A DNA stretch of 64,000 bases from Candidatus Epilinea brevis (GTDB lineage Bacteria; Chloroflexota; Anaerolineae; Epilineales; Epilineaceae), in the NCBI GenBank assembly GCA_016710785.1, contig JADJUE010000007.1, positions 1 through 64,000 of the forward strand, read 5' to 3'. The notes under the pieces are model-generated. The model saw nothing but the letters and a program-made list of their open reading frames with translations, was not told the origin of the DNA and searched no databases. Positions 53,967 through 63,817 of this stretch are shown piece after piece; positions within the stretch are counted from its first letter, which is position 1; every line of letters begins with the position of its first letter. The position numbers and the translations under genes were made by a program.

Positions 53967-56900
53967 TTATTCCATGTCAGCCACTCGCTCAGTCCCCAAC
54001 ACCCGCCGCACCAACGCCCGGTCCTCCGCCCCGAAGCCTCCCAGCCGCACGAGCACCAGGGCGTAGACCCCCAGCGCCAGCGCTGTCGCTGGGATCGCGG
54101 GCAGGCCCAGGCCGCGCGCGCCCATCACCGTCAGCGCCGCCAGGGCCGTGGCCATCGCCGGGCGCCAGAGGAGGACCAGCAGCGGCGGGACGTCCAGGTC
54201 GCGCAATCCGCGGCTGAAGGGCAGCCATAGGATCAGTTCGGAGAGGATGGTGACCACTGCCGCGCCGACATAGGTGTAGGCCGGAATGGTGAGGGTCCCG
54301 AACTGATGGCCGGGGATCACCAGCCAGTTGGCCGTCAGGTTGAAGGCCGCGGCCAGCACGAAGCTCATCGTGATCCAGCGCTGGCGGCCCAGGGCGATGA
54401 GCACATATTGCGCCAGGCCGTTGGCGAAGCTCAGCGGTAGGAACCAGACCATGAGCTTGAGCGCGTTGGCGCCCTCCGGCAGGTACTGCGCCCCGGCCAG
54501 GAGGCCGATGAGCGGCTCCGCCAGGCTGCTCGTGGCCAGGCTGATGGGCAGGGCGGCCATCAGCAGCCAGCGAAGCGTGGTGGCATAGGCCCGCGCCAGG
54601 CCCGCCCGGTCGCCCGCGGCGCGGCGGCTGAGCAGCGGAAAGAGGGCCATGACGATGGACGGCGAGATGATGAGCAGGGCGTCGATCCACTTGTAGGCCG
54701 CCTGGTACCAGCCGACGATGGTGTCGCCGTCGCGCGGCAGCAGGCCCTGCAGCAGCAGCACGTCCATCTTGAAGAAGAGCGTCTGCAGCAGGCTGTTGAG
54801 CATGAGCGGCCAGCAGGCCGCCAGGATCAGCCCCAACCCCAGCCAGGCCCCGCGCCAGCGCGGCCGGATGCCCGCGCGCCGCCCCAGGGCGATGAAGACA
54901 CCCAGGGTCACCAGGTTGCTGACGATGCTGGCGGCGGCCACGCCCGCGATGCCGTAGCCCGCCAGCAGCAGCGCCGCCCCCGCGGAGACGTTGACCAAGG
55001 TGGTGGCCAGGCTCACCAGGGCGGGCAGCACCAACTGCTCCCGGGCCTGGTAGATGCTGGAGAGGGCCGCGCTCAGCTGGCTGGGCAGCAGTCCCAGGGC
55101 CAGCAGGAGGATGGCCAGGCGCGTGTCCGCGCTCAAGCCGCCTGTCGGCGCCCCGGTCCTGAAGACGACATAAGCCCACAGCAGGCCGACCGCGCCCGTC
55201 CACAGCAGGAGCCGCAGGAAGAGGCTCTGGCCGAGGATGCGGTCCTGCTCCGCCGGCCGCTGCGCCGCTTCTCGCGTGGCCCAGACCGACAGGCCGAAGT
55301 TGGCCAGGATGTCCGTCAACCCGATGAGGGTCACGGCCACCGTGTAGCGGCCGGCCTCCGCCGGGCTGATCACCCGCAGCATCAGCATGGCGAATCCGAA
55401 CTGGATCAGCTTGCCCAGGAGATTGGCGGCGAAGGGCAGGACGCTGTTCTGCGCCGCGCGCCGCAGCTCATCGGTCTGGCCCAGTCGCAGGAAGCGCCCG
55501 CCAATGGCGTAGGCGGCGGCCAGGATGAAGAGCATGAGTCCCAGGAAGCTGCCGTAGATCCCGGCCTTGATCGACACCGGGCGGTAGGCCAGGCGCACCA
55601 CCGAGTAGCCTGGTGGCACCGGCACCGCACGCAGCATGCCGTCGGCGCGGTAGACGGGGACCTCCACCGTCTGGCGCAAGCCACCGGCGCCGGCCACCTC
55701 CACCGTCGCCTTCCAGCCCGGGAACCAGGCATCGCCCAGCACCAGGAAGCCGCCTGCCGGCGCGCCTTCCACCTCCACCTCCAGCTGGTCCGCCCGCTCC
55801 CGGTCGCGCCGGATGCGGGTGTTGACCTGCACCTGGCGGCCTGGGGGCAGATCCCGCCAGATCGACGGGTCGGGCCGCTCCTCCAACAACACGTCCACAG
55901 CGGGGTCCAGTTGATCCAAGGCGGCGAGCAGGTCTTCGCGCCGGTCGATCACCGTGGCGTTCTGCACCACCCAGGCCCGCGGCAGGGCGCCCAGGCGCTC
56001 GTAGATGCGCAGGGTGCTCCCAGGCGCCTGGTAGAGCTCTCGTAGCTGCGGATGGGCCAGTGGTTGGTCGCTGACGATGTAGCGCAGACCCAGGGCGGAG
56101 AGCAGCGGATGGCTGATGCCGGCGGCGGTGGTCAGGTTGCCCAGGCGGTTGTAAGCCAGCCAGCCGGCCTGGTCCTCGACGCGGCTCAGGCTCTCGGTGG
56201 TCCACACTGGCAGGATGGAGTCGTAGGCGCGCAGATCCGGCAGCTGGTAGCGCATCGCCGTGTTGGGCCACAGCAGGCGTCCCTCGCCGAAGGCCGTCAC
56301 CCGCCCCCATTTGGCGGCAACCATGCCTTGGAGCTCGCGCACCAGGTCTGGGCGCAGGCCGGCAAGGGCCGGATCCGTCGCCGGGTTGAAGCCGTAGCCC
56401 ACCAGACCCAGATCCAGGCCCAGCAAGGCGATGAGCAGGCCGGCGGCCAGTCGCGCGTGCCGGTCCGTCGCCCTGAGCTTGAGCGCCAGGAACAGGATCA
56501 CCAGGCCGCCGGAGGTCAGAAACAGGAAGAGATGGTGCAGGTTGGCGTGCTGGTAGGCCGCCAGGGCGCCCAGGGACCCGAAACTGTCCAATGCCGCGTC
56601 GAGCGGACAGTGGCCGCCGGGGCAGCCCATGGCGGACATGAAGCCGCTCACCAGGCCCTCCCAGACGCCCGGCGCCAGCCGGACCACGGCCAGCAGCGTC
56701 AGGCCCAGGGCGCCCGAGAGGCCGGAGGCCAGGCCCCACCCGGCGGCGGCCCGCCAGAGCCGGGTTCGGGCCGCGTCACCGCTCCCGCGGCGCAGGGCGT
56801 CCAGCCCGAAACCCGCCAGGACCACCAGCGAAAGGTCTACCGCGAAGACCCAGCGAAACGGCGTGCGCAGCTGATCGAAGCCGGGCACGCCGTGGTACAG

Positions 56901-58148
56901 CAGACGATAGGTGGGCAGGCCGAAGCAGAAGCTCAGCGCCAGGAGCGCCAACAGGAGAAAGAAGACCGCCACCGAGCGCCGCCCGCGGGCCAGGAAGCCC
57001 AGTGGCGCCAGAAGCAGCACCGCGACTCCCGGATAGGCCGCGGCTTCCACGTAGTTGCGGGTGCCCCAGGCCGTGCCCCACATCGCGTGGTCGCGCAGGG
57101 CCAGGACCTGCCCGCTCAGCAGCCGGACCGCGTGATGCGATGGGTTGCCGTAGAAGTCGGGGATCAGGAAGGTGATGATCTGGCGGATGCCGAAGGCCCA
57201 GCTCACGACGTCGTCATAGCTGGCGGCGCCCCGCCGGAAGCTGGTCCGCGCCAACTCCAGGAGCGGCACCAGCTGGACCATGCCCCCCAAGATGCCCACG
57301 CCCACCGCGGCCGCCAGCCACAGGCCGGTGACCAGAGCCGAGGACAGACCATCGCGCCGCGCCAGGTTCGGCAAGCGCCAGACGGTGTAGGCTCCGGCGA
57401 CCAGGAGTCCCTGCAGGAAGACCTCGGGATGCCCGGCCAGGGCGCAGAGGGTGGTGGCGCCTGCCAGCAGCAGCAGCCAGGCGACGCCGCCGGGGCTGGG
57501 ACGGCCCGGCGACAGCGGCGGCCGGTCTGCGGCCCGGCCCTCGGGCCGGGTCTCGGTCAGGCGGTGCACAGCAGCCAGCATCCAGGGGATCCAGGCCAGA
57601 CCAGCCTGGATCATCGGGAAGACCGCGTTGACCACCATGAGCAGCGAGAGGGCGGAAGCCAGGCCCATGAACGTCGCCGCGGCGCGCCCCAGCCGGAGCG
57701 ACCGTCCCAGGCCGAACATGCCCAAGCCGGCCAGCCATAGGTTCAGGGCCGCAAGCCAACCCAGGGCGCGCTCCGGCGGCAGCAGGCTCAGCACGGGTAG
57801 GGTCAGCGGATACAGCAGCGAATGCTGGCCGGCGGCGAGGAAGGGCAGGCCACCCGCCAGATAGGGGTTCCACAGCGGCGCCCGGCCCGCGGCGAGCTCC
57901 TGCATGCCGAACTGCTTCCAGGCCAGGTTCTGGAAGACCAGATCGGCCACCAGGCCGTTCTGGGTGTAGGTCACGCCCGCGTCCTTCAAGGACTCCCGAA
58001 AGACCGGGTCGCCCAGGAGGGCGTCGAAAGGCACGATGCTCCTGCCGCCCAGGGTCTGCGGCGCAAGGATGGCCAAGGCCGCGGCCAGGATGAAGGCCGG
58101 GCCGGCCAGCTCGCGCGCCAGGGAACGCGCCAGGTCTCGCGGACGCAT
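53967..58148 (-). CDS. YfhO-like membrane protein fused to a Wzx-type flippase
   Basis: 1,393 residues from the ATG at 58146-58148; a longer upstream frame has no signal-like start. The first 890 residues are a YfhO (PF09586)-type membrane protein with many helices and the extracellular segment AYDSILPVWTTESLSRVEDQ, ending in the beta domain GDAWFPGWKATVEVAG typical of that family. From about residue 900 the protein becomes a MATE-fold polysaccharide/lipid flippase (SVLPFAANLLGKLIQFGFAM, then ISPAEAGRYTVAVTLIG) with some 12 more helices to the end. No stop or break separates the halves. YfhO proteins take part in sugar transfer at the membrane and Wzx flips lipid-linked sugars, so the fusion would couple flipping and transfer in one chain. 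A few flanking residues may differ if an indel joins two genes, but frame continuity argues against it. Confidence 0.85.
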   Translation of the reverse strand: MRPRDLARSLARELAGPAFILAAALAILAPQTLGGRSIVPFDALLGDPVFRESLKDAGVTYTQNGLVADLVFQNLAWKQFGMQELAAGRAPLWNPYLAGGLPFLAAGQHSLLYPLTLPVLSLLPPERALGWLAALNLWLAGLGMFGLGRSLRLGRAAATFMGLASALSLLMVVNAVFPMIQAGLAWIPWMLAAVHRLTETRPEGRAADRPPLSPGRPSPGGVAWLLLLAGATTLCALAGHPEVFLQGLLVAGAYTVWRLPNLARRDGLSSALVTGLWLAAAVGVGILGGMVQLVPLLELARTSFRRGAASYDDVVSWAFGIRQIITFLIPDFYGNPSHHAVRLLSGQVLALRDHAMWGTAWGTRNYVEAAAYPGVAVLLLAPLGFLARGRRSVAVFFLLLALLALSFCFGLPTYRLLYHGVPGFDQLRTPFRWVFAVDLSLVVLAGFGLDALRRGSGDAARTRLWRAAAGWGLASGLSGALGLTLLAVVRLAPGVWEGLVSGFMSAMGCPGGHCPLDAALDSFGSLGALAAYQHANLHHLFLFLTSGGLVILFLALKLRATDRHARLAAGLLIALLGLDLGLVGYGFNPATDPALAGLRPDLVRELQGMVAAKWGRVTAFGEGRLLWPNTAMRYQLPDLRAYDSILPVWTTESLSRVEDQAGWLAYNRLGNLTTAAGISHPLLSALGLRYIVSDQPLAHPQLRELYQAPGSTLRIYERLGALPRAWVVQNATVIDRREDLLAALDQLDPAVDVLLEERPDPSIWRDLPPGRQVQVNTRIRRDRERADQLEVEVEGAPAGGFLVLGDAWFPGWKATVEVAGAGGLRQTVEVPVYRADGMLRAVPVPPGYSVVRLAYRPVSIKAGIYGSFLGLMLFILAAAYAIGGRFLRLGQTDELRRAAQNSVLPFAANLLGKLIQFGFAMLMLRVISPAEAGRYTVAVTLIGLTDILANFGLSVWATREAAQRPAEQDRILGQSLFLRLLLWTGAVGLLWAYVVFRTGAPTGGLSADTRLAILLLALGLLPSQLSAALSSIYQAREQLVLPALVSLATTLVNVSAGAALLLAGYGIAGVAAASIVSNLVTLGVFIALGRRAGIRPRWRGAWLGLGLILAACWPLMLNSLLQTLFFKMDVLLLQGLLPRDGDTIVGWYQAAYKWIDALLIISPSIVMALFPLLSRRAAGDRAGLARAYATTLRWLLMAALPISLATSSLAEPLIGLLAGAQYLPEGANALKLMVWFLPLSFANGLAQYVLIALGRQRWITMSFVLAAAFNLTANWLVIPGHQFGTLTIPAYTYVGAAVVTILSELILWLPFSRGLRDLDVPPLLVLLWRPAMATALAALTVMGARGLGLPAIPATALALGVYALVLVRLGGFGAEDRALVRRVLGTERVADME

Positions 58149-58541
58149 CTTCAACGGATCCGCCCGGTCAAGCGCAAGGTCGCCCGGTCCATGCGCCGGC
58201 CGGCGGTGTCGTGGCGGGCGACCGGACGGGGATGGTCGTCCACGAAGGCCACGGGCCGACCTGAGCGCGCACGGATGGTCATGGGCTCGCCGATGAGGGG
58301 GAGGGCCCGACGGTCTGCAGGAGACATCACTTGCTCGTCTGGGGATAAGCCGGCAGATAGCCCGCGACGGTGGCGCGGACGTTGGCGGCAGCAAAATCGC
58401 CGTCCGACCACCGCGCCGGGCGGCGGACAATCCTATCGCGGGGAGGTCCCGGCGGCAAGGCGTCGACCGATGGCCACCTGCGGGGGTTCGGCCAGGACCT
58501 GTGGCTTGCCCGACACAGGGGCTTGGGCTAGGCTAGCCGCC
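58149..58541. other. Intergenic region between divergent genes
   Basis: About 390 bases between the divergent starts. A good sigma-70-like promoter for the plus-strand gene lies at its end (listed separately). No ORF or RNA gene is seen in the rest. Confidence 0.5.
58506..58534 (+). promoter_or_regulatory. Promoter of hpt, probably leaderless
   Basis: TTGCCC (58506-58511), 17-base spacer, TAGGCT (58529-58534). Transcription would start at about 58541, one base before the ATG at 58542. No Shine-Dalgarno is present, consistent with a leaderless message. Confidence 0.5.
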
Positions 58542-59093
58542 ATGACCCAGGCCGACGGCGCACCCACGCTCTCCCCCTACATCTCGGAGGCCGACATCCA
58601 GGCGCGCATCCTGGAGCTGGCGCGGCAGATCGACGCCGACTATGCCCATGACGAAGACATCGTCCTGGTGGGCGTGCTCCGCGGCAGCTTCATCTTCCTG
58701 GCAGACCTCGCAAGGCGCATGACCGTGCCGCATCATGTGGATTTCATCGCCGTCTCCAGTTATGGCTCGGGCACCGTGTCCAGCGGTGTGGTGCGTCTGG
58801 TCATGGACCTGCGCACCGACATCACCGACAAGCATGTGATCATCGTGGAGGACATTGTCGATACCGGCCATACGGTGCAATACCTCATCCGCACCCTGGC
58901 GGCGCGCGGCCCGGCCTCGGTGCGCACCTGCGCTTTGCTGCGCAAGCTGGATCGCAAGGTGGTGGATGTCCCGGTGGATTACCTGGGATTCGACATCCCT
59001 GACGCCTGGGTGGTGGGCTATGGCCTGGATTACGCCGACCGCTACCGCACCTTGCCCTATATCGGCGTGCTCGAATGGGGGGCCGAGGAGTAG
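58542..59093 (+). CDS. hpt: Hypoxanthine (guanine) phosphoribosyltransferase
   Basis: 183 residues. The PRPP-binding loop IIVEDIVDTGHTVQYLI carries the type I phosphoribosyltransferase motif; the flexible loop region has VSSYGSGT with the Ser-Tyr pair, and the N-terminal LVGVLRGSFIFLADLARRM carries the PPi-loop RGS. The C-terminal VDYLGFDIPDAWVVGYGLDY (with Asp-Ala-Trp-Val) is the purine-recognition element. It salvages hypoxanthine and guanine to IMP and GMP in the cytoplasm. The length and motifs are standard for bacterial Hpt. An EamA-type transporter follows on the same strand. Confidence 0.95.
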   Translation: MTQADGAPTLSPYISEADIQARILELARQIDADYAHDEDIVLVGVLRGSFIFLADLARRMTVPHHVDFIAVSSYGSGTVSSGVVRLVMDLRTDITDKHVIIVEDIVDTGHTVQYLIRTLAARGPASVRTCALLRKLDRKVVDVPVDYLGFDIPDAWVVGYGLDYADRYRTLPYIGVLEWGAEE

Positions 59094-59099
59094 GCTGTT

Positions 59100-59133
59100 G
59101 TCGTCACGGAACGGCATGCCGTTCCCTGACGAC
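59100..59133. terminator. Perfect palindromic hairpin after hpt
   Basis: GGAACGGCATGCCGTTCC (59108-59125) is a perfect 18-bp palindrome, extended outward by GTCGTCA/TGACGAC to about 34 bases. It lies six bases after the hpt stop. No T-run follows, so it is a terminator-like or dispersed intergenic hairpin. Confidence 0.6.
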
Positions 59134-59180
59134 GACCTTGCCCCGAGGCCCCATCCACTCGCCGACCGTCTCGAATCTCC

Positions 59181-60092
59181 ATGCCCACCTCCCCACGCCC
59201 CGCCGCGTATCCGCGGTCCGGCCTGTTTCACCTGGCCATCCTGTACACGGTCTGGAGCACCACCTATCTGGCCATCCGGGTGGCCGTGGACCCGGCGCAC
59301 GGCGGGTTCCCGCCCTTTCGCATGGCCGGTTGGCGCCTGGTCGCGGCCGGCCTCCTGATCCTGATCCTGGCGCGTTTCGGAAGTCGCTCGCTGCGCCCGG
59401 CCCGGGCCGATCTGCCCACCCTCCTGGGCGCCACGGTCTTTCTGTGGATGGGCGGCAATGGTCTGGTCACCTGGGCCGAGACGCGGGAGGAGTCGGTCTA
59501 TGCCGCCCTCCTGATCGCCGCCACGCCCATCTGGACGGCCATCATCGAGGCCTTGCTCGACCGCCGACGGCCGTCGCGACGTCTCGCCCTGGCGCTCGTC
59601 GTCGGCTTCGCCGGGATCACCGTGCTGACCGGGCCCAAGCTCTGGGGCGCGCCTCTGGCTGGCTCCGGCACCCTCATCGCCCTGCTGATCGCGCCGCTTT
59701 CCTGGGGTGCCGGCTCGGTCCTGCAAGCCCGGCGGCCCGTGACCTTGTCGCCGCTGGTCAGCGCCGGATGGCAGCAGCTCATGGGTGGGGTAGCGATGTG
59801 CCTCCTCTCGCTGGCCGCCGTCGAGCCGGCCGGCCATCCCAGCACCGCGGCGTGGCTGGCCTGGCTCTACCTGGTGGTGGTGGGTGGACTGGCCGTGGTT
59901 TCCTTCATCCAGGCGCTGCGCGTCCTGCCCACCCGTCTGGTGATGACCTACGCCTACGTCAACCCTGTGGGCGCCGCGCTCTGCGGCTGGCTGCTGCTGG
60001 ACGAGCACATCGGTTGGAGCACGGTCTTCGGCGCCTTGCTGGTCTTGCTGGGTGTGGCGGGAGTGTTCCGCGAGCGTTACGCGTCCGGCTGA
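59181..60092 (+). CDS. EamA family (DMT superfamily) transporter
   Basis: 303 residues with ten predicted helices in two EamA halves. The first half starts LFHLAILYTVWSTTYLAIRVAVD and includes FRMAGWRLVAAGLLI; the second includes LVMTYAYVNPVGAALCGWLLLDEHIG, which is the typical second-half signature. These proteins export amino acids or metabolites; the substrate cannot be inferred. It follows hpt after the palindromic hairpin, so it may be transcribed separately, although no promoter is seen. Confidence 0.85.
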   Translation: MPTSPRPAAYPRSGLFHLAILYTVWSTTYLAIRVAVDPAHGGFPPFRMAGWRLVAAGLLILILARFGSRSLRPARADLPTLLGATVFLWMGGNGLVTWAETREESVYAALLIAATPIWTAIIEALLDRRRPSRRLALALVVGFAGITVLTGPKLWGAPLAGSGTLIALLIAPLSWGAGSVLQARRPVTLSPLVSAGWQQLMGGVAMCLLSLAAVEPAGHPSTAAWLAWLYLVVVGGLAVVSFIQALRVLPTRLVMTYAYVNPVGAALCGWLLLDEHIGWSTVFGALLVLLGVAGVFRERYASG

Positions 60093-60199
60093 GGAAGCTG
60101 CGGCGCCTGGGTGCGGCCGGGGTTCCGACCGTCCGTCGCCCCGGTCCGTCGCCCCGGTCCGCCGCACCATCCCGCCTGAACCTCCGTCGTGGGCCGTGC

Positions 60200-60205
60200 T
60201 ACAAT
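60200..60205 (+). promoter_or_regulatory. Possible extended -10 box for the acyltransferase gene
   Basis: TGC-TACAAT (60197-60205) has the extended -10 form; the -35 is poor. It lies about 64 bases before the ATG at 60269. Confidence 0.35.
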
Positions 60206-60268
60206 CGCCCGTGGACGCCGGCATGTCCCCGTACCGTCAACCATGACCCCACACACAGGCGAGGCAGC

Positions 60269-61693
60269 ATGGCCGTCGAACTCAAGATGCCCCAGTTGGG
60301 CGAGAGTGTGCACGAAGGCACCATCGGTCGCTGGCTGAAGCAGGAAGGCGACGCCGTCGCCAAGTACGACCCGGTGCTGGAGGTGATCACCGACAAGGTG
60401 GACACGGAGATCACCGCGGTGGAAGGCGGAACTCTGCTCAAGATCCTGGTGTCGGAGGGCGAGACGGTGAAGGTGGGCACGCCGCTGGCGCTGATCGGTG
60501 CCGTAGGCGAGACGGCTGCGGGGTTCGCACCCGCGTCGGCCACGCCGAAGGCCGCCGAGGCCGCGGCCACCGCGCCCGCAGCTGTCCCGGCCGTCGCGTC
60601 GGCCGGCGCAGCCCGGGTGTCGCCTGTCGCCGCCCGGGTGGCCGCCGAGCACGGTGTCGATCCTGGCCAGGTGCCGGCCAGCGGCCGCAGTGGGCAGGTG
60701 ACACGGGGTGACGTGGAGCAGTTCGTCGCCGTGCGCGCCGCCGCCGCTACGCCTCTGTCCTCCCCAGGTTCCGGCCGCAGCCTCGGCTTCATCTCGCCCC
60801 GCGTGGCCCGTCTGGCCGCCGAGCAGGGCGTAGACCTGGGCCAGGTGAGCGGCACCGGGCGCGACGGGCGGATCACCGCGCGGGACGTGGAGGGCTTTGC
60901 CGCCGCACGCGCGGCGGCCCCGGCGGCCCCCGTGGCGCCCACGCCCAGCGCCGCGCCCGCGGCCCCTGTTCCGGCAGCGCCGGTCGCGGCGGGCCCGGGC
61001 CTCGGCGAGCTGGTGGCGCATACGCCCATGCGCAAGGCCATCGCCGAGCACATGGTGCACAGCAAGCAGACCTCGCCGCATGTCACCACGGTGCATGAAG
61101 TGGACATGAGCGCGGTCATGGCCGCCAACGCCGCTTTGAAGGCCGACTATGCGGGCCGGGGCATCAAGCTGACCCTCACGGCCTTCATGATGCAATGCCT
61201 GGCCGAGGCCATCCGCCGGCATCCGCTGGTGAACAGCAGCTGGACGGACGCGGGCATCCAGATCCACCCTTCGGTCAACATCGGCATGGCGGTGGCGCTG
61301 ACGGGTGGCGGTCTCATCGTTCCGGTGATCAAACAGGCGGACGAGAAGAACCTGGCGGGCATGGCCAAGGCGGTCGGCGACCTGGCCGGACGCGCCCGCG
61401 AGCGCAAGCTCGTGCCGGATGACGTCAGGGGCGGCACCTTCACGGTGACCAATTACGGCACCCTTGGCAGCTTGTTCGGTACCCCGGTCATCAACCAGCC
61501 TCAGACCGCCATCCTGGGCACCGGGGCCATCAAGAAGCGGGTGGTCGTCGTGGAGTCCCCCGCCGGCGACAGCATCGCCATCCGGCCCATGATGCTCCTG
61601 GCGCTGACCTTCGACCATCGGGTTCTGGACGGCGGGACGGCCGACCCGTTCATGCAGACGCTGGTGCGGCTCCTCGAGGGTTACCGCGTCTGA
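60269..61693 (+). CDS. Dihydrolipoamide acyltransferase (2-oxo acid dehydrogenase E2) with two E3-binding domains
   Basis: 474 residues; the ATG at 60269 is preceded by GGCGAGGCAGC, a weak site. Residues 1-76 are the lipoyl domain with Lys43 in EVITDKVDTEITA. Two peripheral-subunit-binding domains follow: about 116-153 (VSPVAARVAAEHGVDPGQVP) and 174-211 (ISPRVARLAAEQGVDLGQVS). Normally one such domain binds E1/E3. The catalytic domain (residues about 245-474) has MRKAIAEHMVHSKQTSPHVT and the active-site LTFDHRVLDGG with His and Asp. It transfers acyl groups to CoA in the pyruvate, 2-oxoglutarate or branched-chain complex; which one cannot be decided as E1 and E3 are not in the window. Confidence 0.92.
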   Translation: MAVELKMPQLGESVHEGTIGRWLKQEGDAVAKYDPVLEVITDKVDTEITAVEGGTLLKILVSEGETVKVGTPLALIGAVGETAAGFAPASATPKAAEAAATAPAAVPAVASAGAARVSPVAARVAAEHGVDPGQVPASGRSGQVTRGDVEQFVAVRAAAATPLSSPGSGRSLGFISPRVARLAAEQGVDLGQVSGTGRDGRITARDVEGFAAARAAAPAAPVAPTPSAAPAAPVPAAPVAAGPGLGELVAHTPMRKAIAEHMVHSKQTSPHVTTVHEVDMSAVMAANAALKADYAGRGIKLTLTAFMMQCLAEAIRRHPLVNSSWTDAGIQIHPSVNIGMAVALTGGGLIVPVIKQADEKNLAGMAKAVGDLAGRARERKLVPDDVRGGTFTVTNYGTLGSLFGTPVINQPQTAILGTGAIKKRVVVVESPAGDSIAIRPMMLLALTFDHRVLDGGTADPFMQTLVRLLEGYRV

Positions 61694-61705
61694 AGAAGAC
61701 CGGTA

Positions 61706-61734
61706 TTGACAGCCGCCCGGCCTTGCCGTAGAAT
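61706..61734 (+). promoter_or_regulatory. Consensus sigma-70 promoter of the tRNA-Thr/tRNA-Tyr/tuf cluster
   Basis: TTGACA (61706-61711), exact 17-base spacer, TAGAAT (61729-61734). RNA would start near 61741, 13 bases before tRNA-Thr. This is the best promoter in the window and fits a stable-RNA operon. Confidence 0.85.
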
Positions 61735-61753
61735 CATCAGCCGTTCGCCTCTC

Positions 61754-61826
61754 GCCGACGTAGCTCAACTGGCAGAGCAACGCATTTGTAATGCGTAGGT
61801 TGTCGGTTCAATTCCGTCCGTCGGCT
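61754..61826 (+). tRNA. tRNA-Thr (anticodon TGT)
   Basis: 73 bases. Acceptor GCCGACG pairs with CGTCGGC, D arm GCTC/GAGC, anticodon stem ACGCA/TGCGT with loop TTTGTAA, T loop TTCAATT, discriminator T. The 3' CCA is not encoded. It is first in the cluster tRNA-Thr, tRNA-Tyr, tuf, as in many bacteria. Confidence 0.93.
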
Positions 61827-61870
61827 TCATGTCAATGGGCGGCGGAGCGGGGATCAGGGCGAAACAACTG

Positions 61871-61953
61871 GGGTCGGTGTCCCGAGCGGCAAAGGGGGCG
61901 GGCTGTAAACCCGCTGGCTTACGCCTTCGCAGGTTCGAGTCCTGCCCGGCCCA
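61871..61953 (+). tRNA. tRNA-Tyr (anticodon GTA)
   Basis: 83 bases with the long variable arm of class II tRNAs (TGGCTTACGCCTTC). Acceptor GGGTCGG pairs with CCGGCCC (one G-U), anticodon stem GCGGG/CCCGC with loop CTGTAAA, T arm GCAGG/CCTGC with loop TTCGAGT, discriminator A. The CCA end is not encoded. Confidence 0.93.
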
Positions 61954-62097
61954 CTACAGAGCGTGCGGGAGCCAGAGGGTCCGAGTGGCCTGCCCTGGCT
62001 CCCGAACACGTCAGACGGTCGTCTTCGCGCGGCCTCTTTCGATAACCACCGACCTCATTCTTGAACCGCATCACCTGCCGCAGGAAGGAGCCCAGAG

Positions 62098-63297
<1,200 letters not shown>

Positions 63298-63314
63298 GCA
63301 ACCGTCATCACACG

Positions 63315-63354
63315 GGGGCGGGCGATCCGGTCGCTGAGACCGGTCGGCCGCCCC
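63315..63354 (+). terminator. Hairpin between tuf and rpmG
   Basis: GGGGCGGGCGATCCGGTC pairs with GACCGGTCGGCCGCCCC around a short GCTGA loop with small bulges. It starts 18 bases after the tuf stop. There is no T-run; it may attenuate or terminate the tuf message before rpmG. Confidence 0.5.
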
Positions 63355-63388
63355 GCGTGGGTGACGACCAGCAGGCAGGAGGGCCACG

Positions 63389-63553
63389 GTGGCCAAGAAG
63401 GCGGTTCGGACGGTGATCACGCTCGAGTGCACGGAATGCCGCGAGCGCAACTACACGTCGGAGAAAAACCGGCGCAACGATCCAGGGCGTCTGGAGATCA
63501 ACAAGTATTGCCCACGCTGTCGGGTCCATCGGTCGCATCGCGAAACCAAGTAG
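63389..63553 (+). CDS. rpmG: 50S ribosomal protein L33
   Basis: 54 residues starting at GTG with AGGAGGG five bases upstream. The sequence starts MAKKAVRTVITLECTECRER and ends HRETK. Two zinc-type pairs (CTEC and CPRC) are present, so this is the zinc-binding C+ form. L33 contacts the E-site tRNA on the large subunit. Its place before secE and nusG is the conserved bacterial order. Confidence 0.93.
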   Translation: MAKKAVRTVITLECTECRERNYTSEKNRRNDPGRLEINKYCPRCRVHRSHRETK

Positions 63554-63564
63554 GCAGGTGATCC

Positions 63565-63795
63565 GTGGCTGACGAAAGCATCGAGCGCAGCGCTCAATCT
63601 GGGCGAATCAGCGGCTGGTGGCAGGAGACCCTCTCGGAACTCCGGCGGGTGGTCTGGCCCACGCGGGAAGACGCCATGAAACTGACCTCCGCCGTGCTCT
63701 TCGTCACGGTGCTCATGACGGTGATTCTTGGCGGCTCCGACTTGATCTTCACCCGACTGCTCGCCCTGATCTACACGATTGTCGGCGGATCTTGA
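63565..63795 (+). CDS. secE: Preprotein translocase subunit SecE
   Basis: 76 residues from a GTG at 63565, 11 bases after rpmG. The amphipathic segment GWWQETLSELRRVVWPTREDA is the SecE signature; one membrane helix follows (LTSAVLFVTVLMTVILGG), giving the short single-helix form. SecE clamps SecY in the SecYEG channel. Confidence 0.95.
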   Translation: MADESIERSAQSGRISGWWQETLSELRRVVWPTREDAMKLTSAVLFVTVLMTVILGGSDLIFTRLLALIYTIVGGS

Positions 63796-63817
63796 GTCAA
63801 GGACAGCGTTGCACGCC

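Noticed and set aside
58149..58430. N-terminal extension of the YfhO-Wzx protein
   Set aside because: The added 94 residues are Arg/Pro-rich with no signal or homology; the ATG at 58148 directly precedes the first membrane segment.
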